DNA of 64,000 nt, taken from positions 1 to 64,000 of the forward strand of contig JADJVK010000010.1 in assembly GCA_016710625.1 (NCBI GenBank), in the 5' to 3' direction. A program made the translations under genes and the position numbers. The notes beneath the pieces were generated by a model that made no database searches, had not been told where the DNA came from, and saw only the letters and a list, made by a program, of their open reading frames with translations. Each line of letters opens with the position of its first letter. Positions within the stretch are counted from its first letter, which is position 1. This DNA is from Saprospiraceae bacterium. GTDB taxonomy: Bacteria > Bacteroidota > Bacteroidia > Chitinophagales > Saprospiraceae. Positions 50,348 through 60,681 of the stretch are shown here, piece by piece.

Positions 50348-51046
50348 ATGAAAAAAAATCTATATTTATTTTTATTTGTTATAACATCGAGTTTTCTTAC
50401 TGCTCAAATAGAAACTAAAGGAACAATTTCTAAAGAAATAATTAATAAATTCGAACTGAATTATATTTTGGTTAAACCTATAACCGAAAATATCAGGAAA
50501 CCTTTGATTATTTTTCTACATGGCTCGGGTGAAAGAGGAAATGATCTAGAAAAATTAAAAGTTCATGGACCACTTAAATATATAAAATCCAACCCATTAG
50601 ATGCCTATATTCTGGCTCCACAATGTCCTGAAAACAAATATTGGGATGCTGAAGAATTGTTTTTGTTGATAAATAAAGTAGTCACAGATAACAATATTGA
50701 CACTAATAGAATTTATCTTACTGGATTAAGTATGGGAGCATGGGGGGCTTGGAACCTAGCTTATGCTCATCCAGAGATGTTTGCTGCTTTAGTTCCCATA
50801 GCTGGTTTTGTTGATCGAGTTCCGATGATAGAAGGTTGTAAAATTGCAAAATTACCTATCCGTATGTTTCATGGACTACTTGATAATGTAGTGGATGTCC
50901 AATATTCAGTTAGTATTTATAAGAAATTGAAAGATTGCAATAAAGATATACAATTAGAGATATTTGATAATGCCTTTCATGACAGCTGGTCAAGGGTTTA
51001 TGACAATTCTGAAATATATAATTGGATGTTAAGTAAATCAAAGTAA
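50348..51046 (+). CDS. exported alpha/beta hydrolase (phospholipase/carboxylesterase-like)
   Basis: About 232 residues from the ATG at 50348 (MKKNLYLFLFVITSSFLTAQ, signal peptide). The frame is open further up but overlaps the esterase. Oxyanion region LIIFLHGSGERGNDLEKLK, nucleophile elbow YLTGLSMGAWGAWNLA (Ser), acid in MFHGLLDNVVDVQYS and His in FDNAFHDSWSRVY: a complete triad. Resembles the PHB-depolymerase/LpqC or dienelactone-hydrolase-like PUL esterases. Eleven bases below the SGNH esterase; last gene of the plus arm. Substrate presumably an ester on the glucan. Confidence 0.85.
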   Translation: MKKNLYLFLFVITSSFLTAQIETKGTISKEIINKFELNYILVKPITENIRKPLIIFLHGSGERGNDLEKLKVHGPLKYIKSNPLDAYILAPQCPENKYWDAEELFLLINKVVTDNNIDTNRIYLTGLSMGAWGAWNLAYAHPEMFAALVPIAGFVDRVPMIEGCKIAKLPIRMFHGLLDNVVDVQYSVSIYKKLKDCNKDIQLEIFDNAFHDSWSRVYDNSEIYNWMLSKSK

Positions 51047-51198
51047 GCTATTATCATTGGTTTTCTTATTTTGAATTTGTCCAAATTACTTTTTTTTCGA
51101 ATAAAAAGCATCTTTTATATGTAACAAATTGGTTCATTTTATATATTTTTGGACTTTAAGTTTCGACATCTTTCACACAAAAAATTGACATTAATAAA

Positions 51199-51766
51199 AT
51201 GGACAAATTAAGAAGTTATATATCTTCCTTAGTGGATATATCCCAAACTGATTTAGATAGTATTTGTTCTAACTTTAAGAAAGTCAAATTAAAGAAATCT
51301 GATTTTTTCTTAAAACAAGGTGATGTAAGTGATTACATTATTTTTGTAAATTCAGGTTTACTTAGAAAATTTGCCATTAATGATAAAGGGCAAGAAGTTA
51401 CTTATTTTTTTCCTGAAGTCGGTACATTAGTATCTTCCTTATCTATTTTTCAACCGATAAGTATTTCCGAAGTGAGCATTCAAGCTGTAATTGATTCAGA
51501 ATTATTGATTATACATCGAAATGACTTGAATAATATTTACCAAAAAGCTACCCAAATTCAATATCTTCGGTAGAAAAGCTTTAGAAACAATTGTAGTGCT
51601 TCTCGAAAAAAGAATATTTTTATTGATGAATTACACAGCAGAAGATAGATATAATATTTTTAGAGAAGAAAATCCATTGGTAATGCAACATGTACATTTA
51701 AAATGTCTTTCCACCTATTTAAGTATTACACCACAACATTTAAGTAGAATTAGAAAATATAAATAA
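51199..51766 (+). CDS. Crp/Fnr family transcriptional regulator (one frame change)
   Basis: About 189 residues joined. N-terminal cyclic-nucleotide-binding fold: FFLKQGDVSDYIIFVNSGLLRKF, then QEVTYFFPEVGTLVSSLSIFQ. The frame stops at 51573; reading the A-run near 51541-51545 one base shorter gives KLPKFNIFGRKALETIV and then the short helix pair LKCLSTYLSITPQHLSRIRK. This is the minimal HTH tail of Bacteroidota Crp-like regulators. The effector is unknown; the phosphate-binding Arg of cAMP-binding members is not evident. Own promoter region is AT-rich; no partner gene. Confidence 0.8.
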
Positions 51767-52145
51767 TTACATATTAATATTGAGAATCTAATCTCAAATT
51801 TATAGATATGTAGCTGTTCCTTGAATTACGTATAACAAACTAAATTTCAATTTAAATAAGATAACTAAAGTAAGTATGTTATTTATAAAAAGTTATCATT
51901 ATTTAGATGGATAATGGCTATTTTTACAATATCAATTAAATTTAAACTGCTCAAATATTCATTATTTCAACTTTGTTGAAGGAAAACAGTAATAAAGTGA
52001 AAAGTAATATCGATAATTGCCACCCTTAAATGGATGTGGTATGTAAAATAGTATATATCATAAAACTCTAATCTTGTGAAAATTAATTTTAAACGTTAAT
52101 TTAAGATCAAAATAATTTTTTAAAAACAGATGTAGGTTTTATAGC
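51767..52145. other. intergenic, nothing recognised
   Basis: 379 AT-rich bases between the Crp-like gene and the convergent exported hypothetical gene. A slightly GC-richer patch at about 52018-52045 has no clear structure. Confidence 0.5.
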
Positions 52146-52962
52146 TTAATCCAGCGGACTACGCTTTAAAAGGTAGTTTACAGAATCCATCCAGCTATCT
52201 TTCATCGAGAAAAATGGTTTTCGACTTTTAGTGTAAACTTTTTGATTGTTCTTGTATAAATCAAAATAAACAGTAAATTCATACATTTTATCGTCGTCAG
52301 TAGTAATCAATGCAAAATCATCTATATCTTCTTGTCCGATGACAATTGTACTCTGACTTTGAATAATTGTATAGGACACTTTGATTGCTAATATATTATC
52401 AACTCCCAAAATTTTTTGTAAATCGCTGATAGGAATTTCATCCACATTTTTGTAACTGATATTGGCTTTACGAAGTAAAGCATTTGTGGTTCTTAAATCT
52501 TGAACTTCATAACGATTAATATTTGATAACTTTAAAATATTGCTATAAACATCGTTTTGTGCAAACTTAGCCATCGATTCAGAACTCGAATGTGATTCTT
52601 GATTGTCAAATGGTATAGGTAATATTGCCAATGTGTTGGGTTTAATTGCAATTTCTTCGAAATTGCCTTGATATACTGAATTTTCAGAATTTACATTTTG
52701 TTGTTGTGCTCCATTTTGACCGATAAAACTCTGAGATTTTCCATTTGCAAAATCTATTCTTGCAATCTTGGATATATCTAAATTGTAAATCAAAGTTTCG
52801 TTGGGCAATTTATATTCTATAAATTTATCAGCAATTTTGGTAACTGTAGCTTCAATGATTTGGTAATCTTTTTTTGATAATTTTGTCTTGTGTTGTTTGT
52901 GCAAAAGCTAAATTCGTAAAAATAAATGCAATTAAAGTTAATAATAAGTATGACTTTTTCAT
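52146..52962 (-). CDS. exported hypothetical protein (frame change after the signal peptide)
   Basis: About 272 residues joined. The signal peptide (MKKSYLLLTLIAFIFTNLAFAQ, 52962) lies in a different frame from the body. Seven As near 52876-52882 read as six give QTTQDKIIKKDYQIIEATVTKI and join them. The body reads IIEATVTKIADKFIEYKLPNETLIYNLDISKI, like a conserved Bacteroidota exported family that links a promoter-of-membrane-trafficking-like domain (ISKIARIDFANGKSQ) to a lipoprotein-like C-terminal domain (TLAILPIPFDNQ onward, with LLRKANISYKNVDEIP). Role unknown. Confidence 0.65.
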
Positions 52963-53189
52963 TTTTATCATTGCTAGTTTTGAATTATTTATAGTTTAAA
53001 ATAAAATGTTTAAGTTTTAAATATTTATCCGCAAAAGTAAAAAAAATAATTTTAAGGCATTATTTTTAATGAAATATATTATTTCGATATCAATTTAATT
53101 AACTAGAGTATTTTACTTATAATCAAAATATGAATTTCCTGATAAAATAATAATCTATTACAAAACTATATAATCGAATAATTATTCCT

Positions 53190-53197
53190 TACCTTTG
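53190..53197 (+). promoter_or_regulatory. -7 element of pyrG
   Basis: TACCTTTG matches TAnnTTTG, 27 bases above the ATG at 53225. It shows that the upstream in-frame start at 53195 is not used. Confidence 0.55.
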
Positions 53198-53224
53198 CAT
53201 CCCGTAACATCGTTATCCATTATC

Positions 53225-54835
53225 ATGACTAAATATATTTTTGTTACGGGGGGCGTAACTTCTTCATTAGGAAAAGGAATTATAGCCGCTTCATTGGCTA
53301 AGTTATTGCAAGCTAGAGGGTTCAAAGTGACTATACAAAAATTTGACCCTTATCTCAATATAGATCCAGGTACTTTAAATCCATACGAACATGGGGAATG
53401 CTTCGTCACAGATGACGGTGCTGAGACGGATTTGGATTTGGGCCATTATGAAAGGTTTTTAAATACGCCGACTTCACAAGCCAACAATGTAACTACTGGA
53501 AGAATCTACCAAACCATCATCGAACAAGAACGTGCTGGGGTATATTTAGGGAAGACTGTTCAGGTGATTCCTCATGTTACAGATGAAATTAAAAGGAGAA
53601 TTCAGCTTTTAGGCAATACCAACAAATACGACATTGTTATCACCGAATTAGGCGGGACAGTTGGAGATATTGAATCACTACCATATTTGGAAAGCCTTCG
53701 TCAGATGCGGTGGGAGCTAGGTGCTGATAACTGTTTGGTGATTCACTTGACATTGATTCCTTACCTAAAAGCGGCTAAAGAACTCAAGACAAAACCGACA
53801 CAACACTCTGTGAAAGAGTTGCTAACAACAGGAATACAGCCGGATATTTTGGTTTGTAGGACGGAACATCCAATCAATATGGAGATTCGCCGTAAGTTGG
53901 CTTTGTTTTGTAATGTAGAAGTAGCTTCAGTTATTGAAGCCATTGATGCAGAAACCATTTACGATGTTCCAATTTTAATGATGAAAGAAAATTTAGATTC
54001 TGTTGTCATTAATAAAATGCGATTGAAAGACAAAAAAGAACCCGATTTGAAGATTTGGAAGACTTTTTTGGGTAAATTAAAGAATCCTTTAAATGAAGTA
54101 AGAATTGGGTTGATTGGCAAATACAATGAATTGCAAGATGCCTATAAGTCTATATATGAAGCCTTTATACATGCTGGCTCAGTTAATGAATGTAAGGTGA
54201 AAGTAGTTCCTATCCATTCTGAAGATTTAGAGAAATCAGAAGTAGACTTTAATAAGCAGTTTCAAAATTTAGATGGCGTTTTGGTGGCTCCAGGATTTGG
54301 TGAAAGGGGAATTGAAGGAAAATTGAGAGCAATTAAATATGTTAGAGAAAATAAAATTCCTTTCTTTGGTATTTGTTTAGGTATGCAATGTGCTGTTGTT
54401 GAGTTTGCTAACAATGTATTGAATATAAAAGAAGCCGCTTCTACAGAAGTAAGTCCAAATACGAAACATCCGATTATAGATTTGATGCAAGAACAGAAGA
54501 CGATAACTCAAAAAGGAGGAACAATGCGGTTAGGTGCATATGCCTGTGAAATTCCAAAAGGAACAAAAGCCTATCAAATCTATCACAATACTACAATTTC
54601 TGAACGTCATCGTCACAGATATGAGTTTAATAATCAATATTTGGAACAAATAGAAAAGGGCGGATTGAAAGTTTCTGGAAAAAACAAAGCTACCAATCTA
54701 GTTGAAATTGTTGAGCTAGAAAATCACCCTTGGTTTGTCGGCGTTCAATTTCATCCTGAGCTAAAAAGTACGGTAGAAAATCCACATCCATTGTTTGTAC
54801 ATTTCGTAAAAGCATGTATGGATAATAAGAAATAA
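53225..54835 (+). CDS. pyrG: CTP synthase
   Basis: About 536 residues from the ATG at 53225 (MTKYIFVTGGVTSSLGKGI). Converts UTP to CTP with glutamine and ATP. N-terminal synthase domain: GGVTSSLGKG P-loop, KFDPYLNIDPGTLNPYEHGE, DGAETDLDLGHYERF and ITELGGTVGDIESLP. C-terminal class I glutaminase: the oxyanion GVLVAPGFGERG, the nucleophile Cys in FFGICLGMQ, and His-Glu in VGVQFHPELKS. The stop overlaps the start of yigZ by one base (TAATG), indicating coupled translation. Confidence 0.96.
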   Translation: MTKYIFVTGGVTSSLGKGIIAASLAKLLQARGFKVTIQKFDPYLNIDPGTLNPYEHGECFVTDDGAETDLDLGHYERFLNTPTSQANNVTTGRIYQTIIEQERAGVYLGKTVQVIPHVTDEIKRRIQLLGNTNKYDIVITELGGTVGDIESLPYLESLRQMRWELGADNCLVIHLTLIPYLKAAKELKTKPTQHSVKELLTTGIQPDILVCRTEHPINMEIRRKLALFCNVEVASVIEAIDAETIYDVPILMMKENLDSVVINKMRLKDKKEPDLKIWKTFLGKLKNPLNEVRIGLIGKYNELQDAYKSIYEAFIHAGSVNECKVKVVPIHSEDLEKSEVDFNKQFQNLDGVLVAPGFGERGIEGKLRAIKYVRENKIPFFGICLGMQCAVVEFANNVLNIKEAASTEVSPNTKHPIIDLMQEQKTITQKGGTMRLGAYACEIPKGTKAYQIYHNTTISERHRHRYEFNNQYLEQIEKGGLKVSGKNKATNLVEIVELENHPWFVGVQFHPELKSTVENPHPLFVHFVKACMDNKK

Positions 54836-55482
54836 TGCAAGAAAGTTATAGAACGATAGAAGCACCAGCAATTACTGAATTCAGAGAAAAGGCAAGTAAA
54901 TTTTTAGGATTTGCCTTTCCTGTGAAGGATGAAGCCGAAATTGTGTTTCATTTGAATGAAGTCAGAAAAATCCATCCAAAAGCAACCCATCATTGTTATG
55001 CTTGGCGTCTTGGTTTTGATATGAATTTGTATCGAGCAAATGATGATGGAGAACCCTCAGGTACTGCTGGCAAACCCATTTTAGGACAAATAGATAGTAA
55101 AGGAGTTACCAATACCTTAATAATTGTCGTTCGTTATTTTGGAGGAACCTTGTTAGGTACCAGCGGATTGATTGCTGCATATAAAGAATCAGCTAAAATT
55201 ACATTAGAGGAATGCACCATTATTGAACACAAAATCACTAAAGAATATCAGCTTATTGTTGATTATTCCATCATGAATGATGTAATAGAAGCCATCAAAA
55301 AATGCAAGATTGATTTAGCAAGTCAAGTTTATAATGATTCAAATGCTATTATCAATATATCGGTAGATATTGCTAAAACGGCAGTTTTCAAGCATGAACT
55401 ATTTGCTAGAATCAACAAGATATCAATGGATGAAGCTATGTTAATCAAAGAATTGAGTGGGCTGAAAATAAGTGAAATTTAA
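54835..55482 (+). CDS. yigZ: YigZ/IMPACT family protein
   Basis: 215 residues. UPF0029 N-terminal domain with the signature KFLGFAFPVKDEAEI, ATHHCYAWRLG, NDDGEPSGTAGKPILGQI and NTLIIVVRYFGGTLLGTSGLI; a C-terminal ferredoxin-like domain follows. IMPACT proteins are linked to translation control in eukaryotes. The bacterial role is unsettled. Cotranscribed with pyrG by overlap, a pairing I cannot explain by pathway. Confidence 0.9.
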   Translation: MQESYRTIEAPAITEFREKASKFLGFAFPVKDEAEIVFHLNEVRKIHPKATHHCYAWRLGFDMNLYRANDDGEPSGTAGKPILGQIDSKGVTNTLIIVVRYFGGTLLGTSGLIAAYKESAKITLEECTIIEHKITKEYQLIVDYSIMNDVIEAIKKCKIDLASQVYNDSNAIINISVDIAKTAVFKHELFARINKISMDEAMLIKELSGLKISEI

Positions 55483-55503
55483 ATAAACTTAATTTTTTTA
55501 ACA

Positions 55504-56685
55504 TTAGTTATTCTTCCTCAATTTCATCGCATCCACATACATCTTATATTCTCTACTCATATCGCCACTAACAGCAGAATTTTCTTGAGCTCGGCGGATT
55601 AGGTATGGAATCACTTCTTTCACTGCGCCGTATACCATATATTTTGAAGCATTAAAACCACTATTAGCCAAATTAAAGGTGATGTTATCACTCATGCCAT
55701 AAAGCTGACAAAATAAGGTATGTGGATGATTAAGAGGGATGTTTTTTTCAATCATCCAATTTGCTAACAACATGCTGCTATTCGCATTGTGAGTTGCATT
55801 ACAAACAGCTATCGTATCTAAATGATCGAAACAATATTTTAGGCATTTATTATACATGGCATCCGTAGCTGCTTTATCGGCATTAATCGGTGATGGTAAT
55901 TCAAGTGAGGCTGCTCTTTCTCTCTCTTTTTCCATATAAGCTCCTCTCACTAATTTTGCACCTAATAGATAATTATTTTGTTTTGCTAATTCGTGAGATG
56001 CTACTAAAAAGTCAAATCTATCTTTTCTATAACACTGAAAAGTATTGTAAACGGTTACTTTTTCTTTGTTATATTTTTGCATCATTTCATTGACTAAATT
56101 ATCCACTGCATCTTGAATCCAAGTTTCCTCGGCATCAATAAACACCCCTAAATGATGATCAAAAGCTTTTTTGCAAACGGCATCCACTCTTTCTTTTACT
56201 TTCTGCCATTCCTGTTGCTCTTTTTCTGATAGAACCCTGTTTGCACTTACTTTTTCTAATAATTCAAATCTTGAAAGACCTGTAACTTTGATACTTATCA
56301 AAGGAACAGAAGATTGTTTGGAGGCAAAATCTATTGCATTTAAAAACTCATTTTTGGTTTTTTCCCAATCAGCTTCTGTTTCTTTTCCTTCAGCTCCATA
56401 GTCCAAAACGGTTTGTATATGGTATTTTTTTAATTTATTAATGCTTTCAATAGAAGACTCGAAGGTAGTGCCGCCGCAGAAATGTTCGAAAATAGTTTTT
56501 TTAACAATCGTTTCAGTAAATGGAATACTATTCTCAACAGCCCACAAACCCAGCATGGAACCATACTTAACTAAAGAAGGGTTATTCATCATTTTAAACA
56601 ACCAAATTGCTTTCTTTAACTCTTGGTCAGATTTATTTTCAAAAGAAATCTTTAAATTATTGAAATCTGGTAGGTGCTGTTCCAT
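55504..56685 (-). CDS. proline dehydrogenase
   Basis: 393 residues. Monofunctional PRODH barrel oxidising L-proline to pyrroline-5-carboxylate with FAD, passing electrons to the quinone pool. Motifs: TVLDYGAEGKETEADWEKT, SIKVTGLSRFELLEKV, GVFIDAEETWIQDAVD, YNTFQCYRKDRFDFL, LGAKLVRGAYMEKERERA and near the end PYLIRRAQENSAVSGDMSREY. The RRxxEN block binds the substrate carboxylate. No P5C dehydrogenase domain is fused. Nearby rocD yields the same P5C pool from ornithine, so both feed glutamate. Confidence 0.93.
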   Translation of the reverse strand: MEQHLPDFNNLKISFENKSDQELKKAIWLFKMMNNPSLVKYGSMLGLWAVENSIPFTETIVKKTIFEHFCGGTTFESSIESINKLKKYHIQTVLDYGAEGKETEADWEKTKNEFLNAIDFASKQSSVPLISIKVTGLSRFELLEKVSANRVLSEKEQQEWQKVKERVDAVCKKAFDHHLGVFIDAEETWIQDAVDNLVNEMMQKYNKEKVTVYNTFQCYRKDRFDFLVASHELAKQNNYLLGAKLVRGAYMEKERERAASLELPSPINADKAATDAMYNKCLKYCFDHLDTIAVCNATHNANSSMLLANWMIEKNIPLNHPHTLFCQLYGMSDNITFNLANSGFNASKYMVYGAVKEVIPYLIRRAQENSAVSGDMSREYKMYVDAMKLRKNN

Positions 56686-56744
56686 TGTTTAAAATTTTTC
56701 ACAAAATTAACAAATTAGGAAATCAAATAATAGTGAAAATGAAA

Positions 56745-58087
56745 TTATTCTAGCCTAAAACCACCATCCTGATATTTCAAAATTTGAATAGATTTATTCT
56801 CAAATCTTTGTATTCCTTTTTGGTTAGTAGATTCTATCGGATTGTCATTAATTTTTTCAAAAATATACTTTGAAGTAAATCCCATTAAATTCTTTTCTCC
56901 CAAATGGGTCGTAAATTCTTTACCATATTTTTTAGCATCTGAATCATCAAATAGGTAACATCAAAACCTACAATAGACTCATCTGTAGCAATAGTATGGT
57001 ATTTCTCAAAAAATAATTTTTTGAATTCTTTTGTTTGTGGTGATGCTATATCGAAAGGGTTTGAGGTAGTGATTCTTGTATTTAATTTTGTCAGTAAATC
57101 ATGGCTCAATAGGTCGAAACTAGACCATTGTGGCATTCCATACACATTAATTGGAGTACCTTTTCTATTTGCTTCTATTCTTTGCAATAATGCTGCAACG
57201 AATGGCTCGTTGGACCAAGAGGGGATAATGATTACATTTTGTCTATTTTCACTGAAACAAACGTCCAAATCTGTTTTAGAAATTCCATTCGTTTCCTCAT
57301 CAATCGTTAATTTATGGATTGGGATAATATTAGAATAAATACTATTGATATGATTGATAAAATAGTTATACGTCGCAGTTTCAGTAGGTTTATTTCTTGA
57401 AATTATCGTAATATTCGGTGTTTTGTAATGTGCATAAATATCTTCTACAATTGCTACACAATGAGATTTTAAGGAGGGGTTGATTTGAATATAATTAGGA
57501 TTATTTGTGGTGATATCATCTGCAGGATTGTAGGGTGAAACTAATGGAATTCCTTTTGTTTTTGCAAAATTTGCGGCAATCTTCAAATTACTTTTACCAG
57601 CTGGACCAATAATTAGGTCTGCATTTTTTACATCTTCATACAATAATATTTTGTTCAACTCAGCTTCGGAAGCTTTATCATCAAATACTCTAATGTCAAT
57701 TGAAATTCCTTTTTTCACTAAAGAATCTAAAGCGATTTTCATGCCTCCATAAAAGTTAGTTGCCCAAGTAGATTTAGCAAATATTGGCTCTCCATCATGA
57801 TTCTGATCTGCATAAAATGGTAAGATCACAGCTACTTTAATAGCTCGATTCAATCCTTTTACGGTAGCTTCTTTGGTATTTTTAGTATTGTCAATAGGAG
57901 TTGTATTGGTTTTGATAGTGTCTATAACTTTGGCTGGATCTTCACTAACCCATTCATATTGACCAGTTTGTGGGTTATATTTTTTGTAACCCTTTATCGC
58001 ATTGGTGTCTTCTTTTTGCTTAACAATAGTTTTGGTAGTATTGCAAGCAAATAGAAATAGACTGGTTAAAATGATTAAATATTTCAT
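56745..58087 (-). CDS. periplasmic-binding-type lipoprotein (receptor-family, one frame change)
   Basis: About 447 residues. Start 58087 (MKYLIILTSLFLFACNT, lipobox); the longer start at 58126 would overlap guaA. A linker with GYKKYNPQTGQYEWVSEDP precedes a Peripla_BP_6-like fold: VAVILPFYADQNHDGEP, NADLIIGPAGKSNLKIAANFA, GIPLVSPYNPADDITTNNPN and PINVYGMPQWSS. The frame stops at 56885. A one-base change near 56908 carries on as GEKNLMGFTSKYIFEKIN to RLE and a stop at 56745. Without a permease nearby it is more likely a lipoprotein with a binding-protein fold (LysM/PBP group of Bacteroidota) than an ABC importer part. Confidence 0.75.
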
Positions 58088-58116
58088 ATGATGTATAATA
58101 AAATAAATTAATTGGT

Positions 58117-59660
58117 TTATTCCCATTCTATTGTAGACGGCGGTTTTGTGCTAATGTCATATACCACTCTGTTAATTCCTCTTACATTATTAATAATTTC
58201 ACTTGAAATATTTGCTAAAAACTCATAAGGCAGCTTACTCCATTCAGCTGTCATACCATCGACTGAATTGACTGCTCTTAAAGCTAATGCTTGCTCATAA
58301 GTTCTTTCATCACCCATCACCCCAACAGAATAGACTGGTAGTAAAATGGCAGCCGCCTGCCAAACTTCATGATATAAACCTGTTTTCTTAAGACCATTGA
58401 TGAATATAGCATCAGCTTCTTGAAGGATATGAACTTTCTCAGGTGTGATTTCACCTAAAACTCTTATACCTAAGCCTGGTCCAGGGAAAGGATGCCTATT
58501 TAATATATTTGGATCAATATGTAGTTCTCTACCAGCTTTTCTCACTTCGTCTTTGAAAAGATTTCTCAATGGCTCTACAATTTTAAGCCCCATAATGTCT
58601 GGTAATCCACCAACATTGTGATGAGATTTTATAGTTACAGATGGTCCATGAACGGATACGGATTCTATTACATCAGGATAGATTGTCCCTTGTCCCAACC
58701 ATTTTACATTCTGATATTTCTTTGCTTCTCTTTCGAAAACATCAATAAATACTTTTCCAATCGCTTTCCGCTTATCTTCTGGGTTGGAAAGTCCCTTTAA
58801 TGCAGATAGAAATTCGTTGGAGGCGTCCACACCAATTATATTCAAACCAATGTCTTGATAAGAATGAAGTACATCATCAAACTCATTTTTTCGCATCAAA
58901 CCATTGTCAACAAAAATACATATTAGTTGTTTGCCAATCGCTTTATGCAACATCATTGCAGCAACTGAGGAGTCAACTCCACCAGAAAGCCCCATTATTA
59001 CTTGGTCGCTCCCAATTTTTCTTTGATGGTTTGAATACTTTCTTCAACAAAAGATGCAGGTGTCCAATCTGGAACACAATGAGCAATTTTGAACAAAAAG
59101 TTCGCAATCAATTTCGGTCCATCAATACTATGTGTCACTTCTGGATGAAACTGCAAACAATAAGTTGGAGCTGCATAAGTTGCAGATTTCGAACGAAATG
59201 CAGCAACTTTCACATCATCTGTACTTGCTATTAATTCAAAATCTGTAGGTATATCTGTGATAGTGTCTCCATGAGACATCCAAACTTGGGTATTGGATTG
59301 AATATAATCGAAAAGGGGATCGTTTTCAGAAATAATTTCTGACAACATCGCTTTTCCATATTCTCTTTTGTCTGATCTTGAAACTGCACCACCTAAATTT
59401 AAGGCAACTAATTGAGCTCCATAACAGATGGCTAAAACAGGAAGTTTTCCAATAAATTGGTTTAAATCAATCTGTAAAGCATCTGGTTGGCGAACAGAAA
59501 ATGGGGAACCTGATAATATTATCGCTTTTACTGTGTCATCGACACCATTATATTTATTAAATGGTAAGACTTCGCAATAAACGTTTTGTTCACGTACTCT
59601 TCTGGCAATCAATTGAGTATATTGAGAACCAAAATCTAATATTAAAATTTTTTGTTTCAT
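58117..59660 (-). CDS. guaA: GMP synthase (one frame change)
   Basis: About 514 residues joined. Converts XMP to GMP using glutamine and ATP. N-terminal glutaminase: ILDFGSQYTQLIARRVRE, nucleophile Cys in VLAICYGAQLVA, His-Glu in CLQFHPEVTHS. The frame stops at 58998 and resumes as the PP-loop ATPase MGLSGGVDSSVAAMML, then the C-terminal dimer domain ending INRVVYDISTKPPSTIEWE. Adding one A to the run at 59015-59019 restores EKIGSDQVIMGLSGGVDSS, the normal junction. A broken guaA would need exogenous guanine, so a sequence error is likely. Below holA, with its own -7 element. Confidence 0.93.
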
Positions 59661-59664
59661 TGTG

Positions 59665-59672
59665 CAAAGATA
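59665..59672 (-). promoter_or_regulatory. -7 element of guaA
   Basis: TATCTTTG on the minus strand, 5 bases above the guaA ATG, with a TTG 16 bases further up. It implies a nearly leaderless guaA mRNA in addition to read-through from holA. Confidence 0.45.
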
Positions 59673-59679
59673 ATAAAAG

Positions 59680-60680
59680 TCAGCAATGCAATATCTTCCA
59701 AGTTAATTCTTTCAATAAAGCACTATCATTTGTATTTACTTGATTTACGCCTTTGCTTTTCAAATCGTATTCACAAAGGAATTGTAAAATCATTTTAGTT
59801 TTAGTTACAGGATAATTTGTCAAAGCATTGCTGTAGTCTTTTAAGAAAAATTCTCTTATTCCTAATTCTTTGCAAATTTCCTGATTGCTTTTTCCAGATG
59901 TGTATGCCAACATATATACCCTGCTAAAAAAGTTATACAAGGTGATGATTGCTGGAATTATGGAAAATTGTTTAGGTTGAGCATCAAAATAGCTGATGAT
60001 GTTATATATTTTTTCTTTATCTCTTGTAGCAATTGCTTTTTGTAGCTCAAAGAAATTATAATCTTTACTGATTCCAATATATTTTTCAATCAGAGCAGAA
60101 GTTATCGTTTCATTTACCGCTAAGTTCAATGCAAGTTTATCAATCTCATTGCTAATTTTGGTTAAATCATTCCCTAAATACTCCGTCAACAACTGCAATG
60201 CATCTGGTTGATATGTAGTTTTTTGGCTGCAAATAATTTAGTAACCCAATCTAATAAGTGGTAATCTGGTATTTTATTGGATTCGAAAATGGTGGCTTTT
60301 TCTTTTAGTGCTTTAAAAAAGGTAGTTCTAGCATCCATTTTCCCTTGCTTATGGCATAGCAAAAGAAGGGTAGTGGCAGTTGGATTTTTTGCATAACTCA
60401 CCAAATTACTGTATTCTTTAAAGTCTTGTGCTTCTTTTATGATAATAATTTGATGACTGGCTATCACAGGATATCTTCCAGCTAAATCCGTAATATCTCT
60501 TGCCGTTATATCTTTTCCATAATAAACTGACAAATCAAAAGATTGCTCACTTTCATCTAAGATATGATGCTCAACATAATCAGTAATTTGATCTATAAAA
60601 TATGGCTCCTCCCCATGTAGTACCAAGATGGGTGGAATCTTTTTATTTTTTAAATCTTTTATTATTGAAGAATTAGGCAT
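59680..60680 (-). CDS. holA: DNA polymerase III subunit delta (one frame change)
   Basis: About 333 residues joined. Clamp-loader subunit that opens the beta clamp. N-terminal part: PPILVLHGEEPYFIDQITDYVE, then VIIASHQ-type strands with QIIIIKEAQDFKEYSNL. The frame stops at 60186 and resumes as LLTEYLGNDLTKISNEIDKLAL, the conserved lid helix, then FFELQKAIATRDKEK. Adding one A to the run at 60219-60224 restores KKTTYQPDALQLLTEYLG. Two bases below yqgE's stop; part of the ald-rocD-yqgE-holA-guaA gene run. Confidence 0.88.
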
Positions 60681-60681
60681 C

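Noticed and set aside
58998..59660. Split two-subunit GMP synthase (separate GuaAa and GuaAb, as in archaea)
   Set aside because: The second part lacks its own natural start, and one added A restores the standard fused junction EKIGSDQVIMGLSGG.
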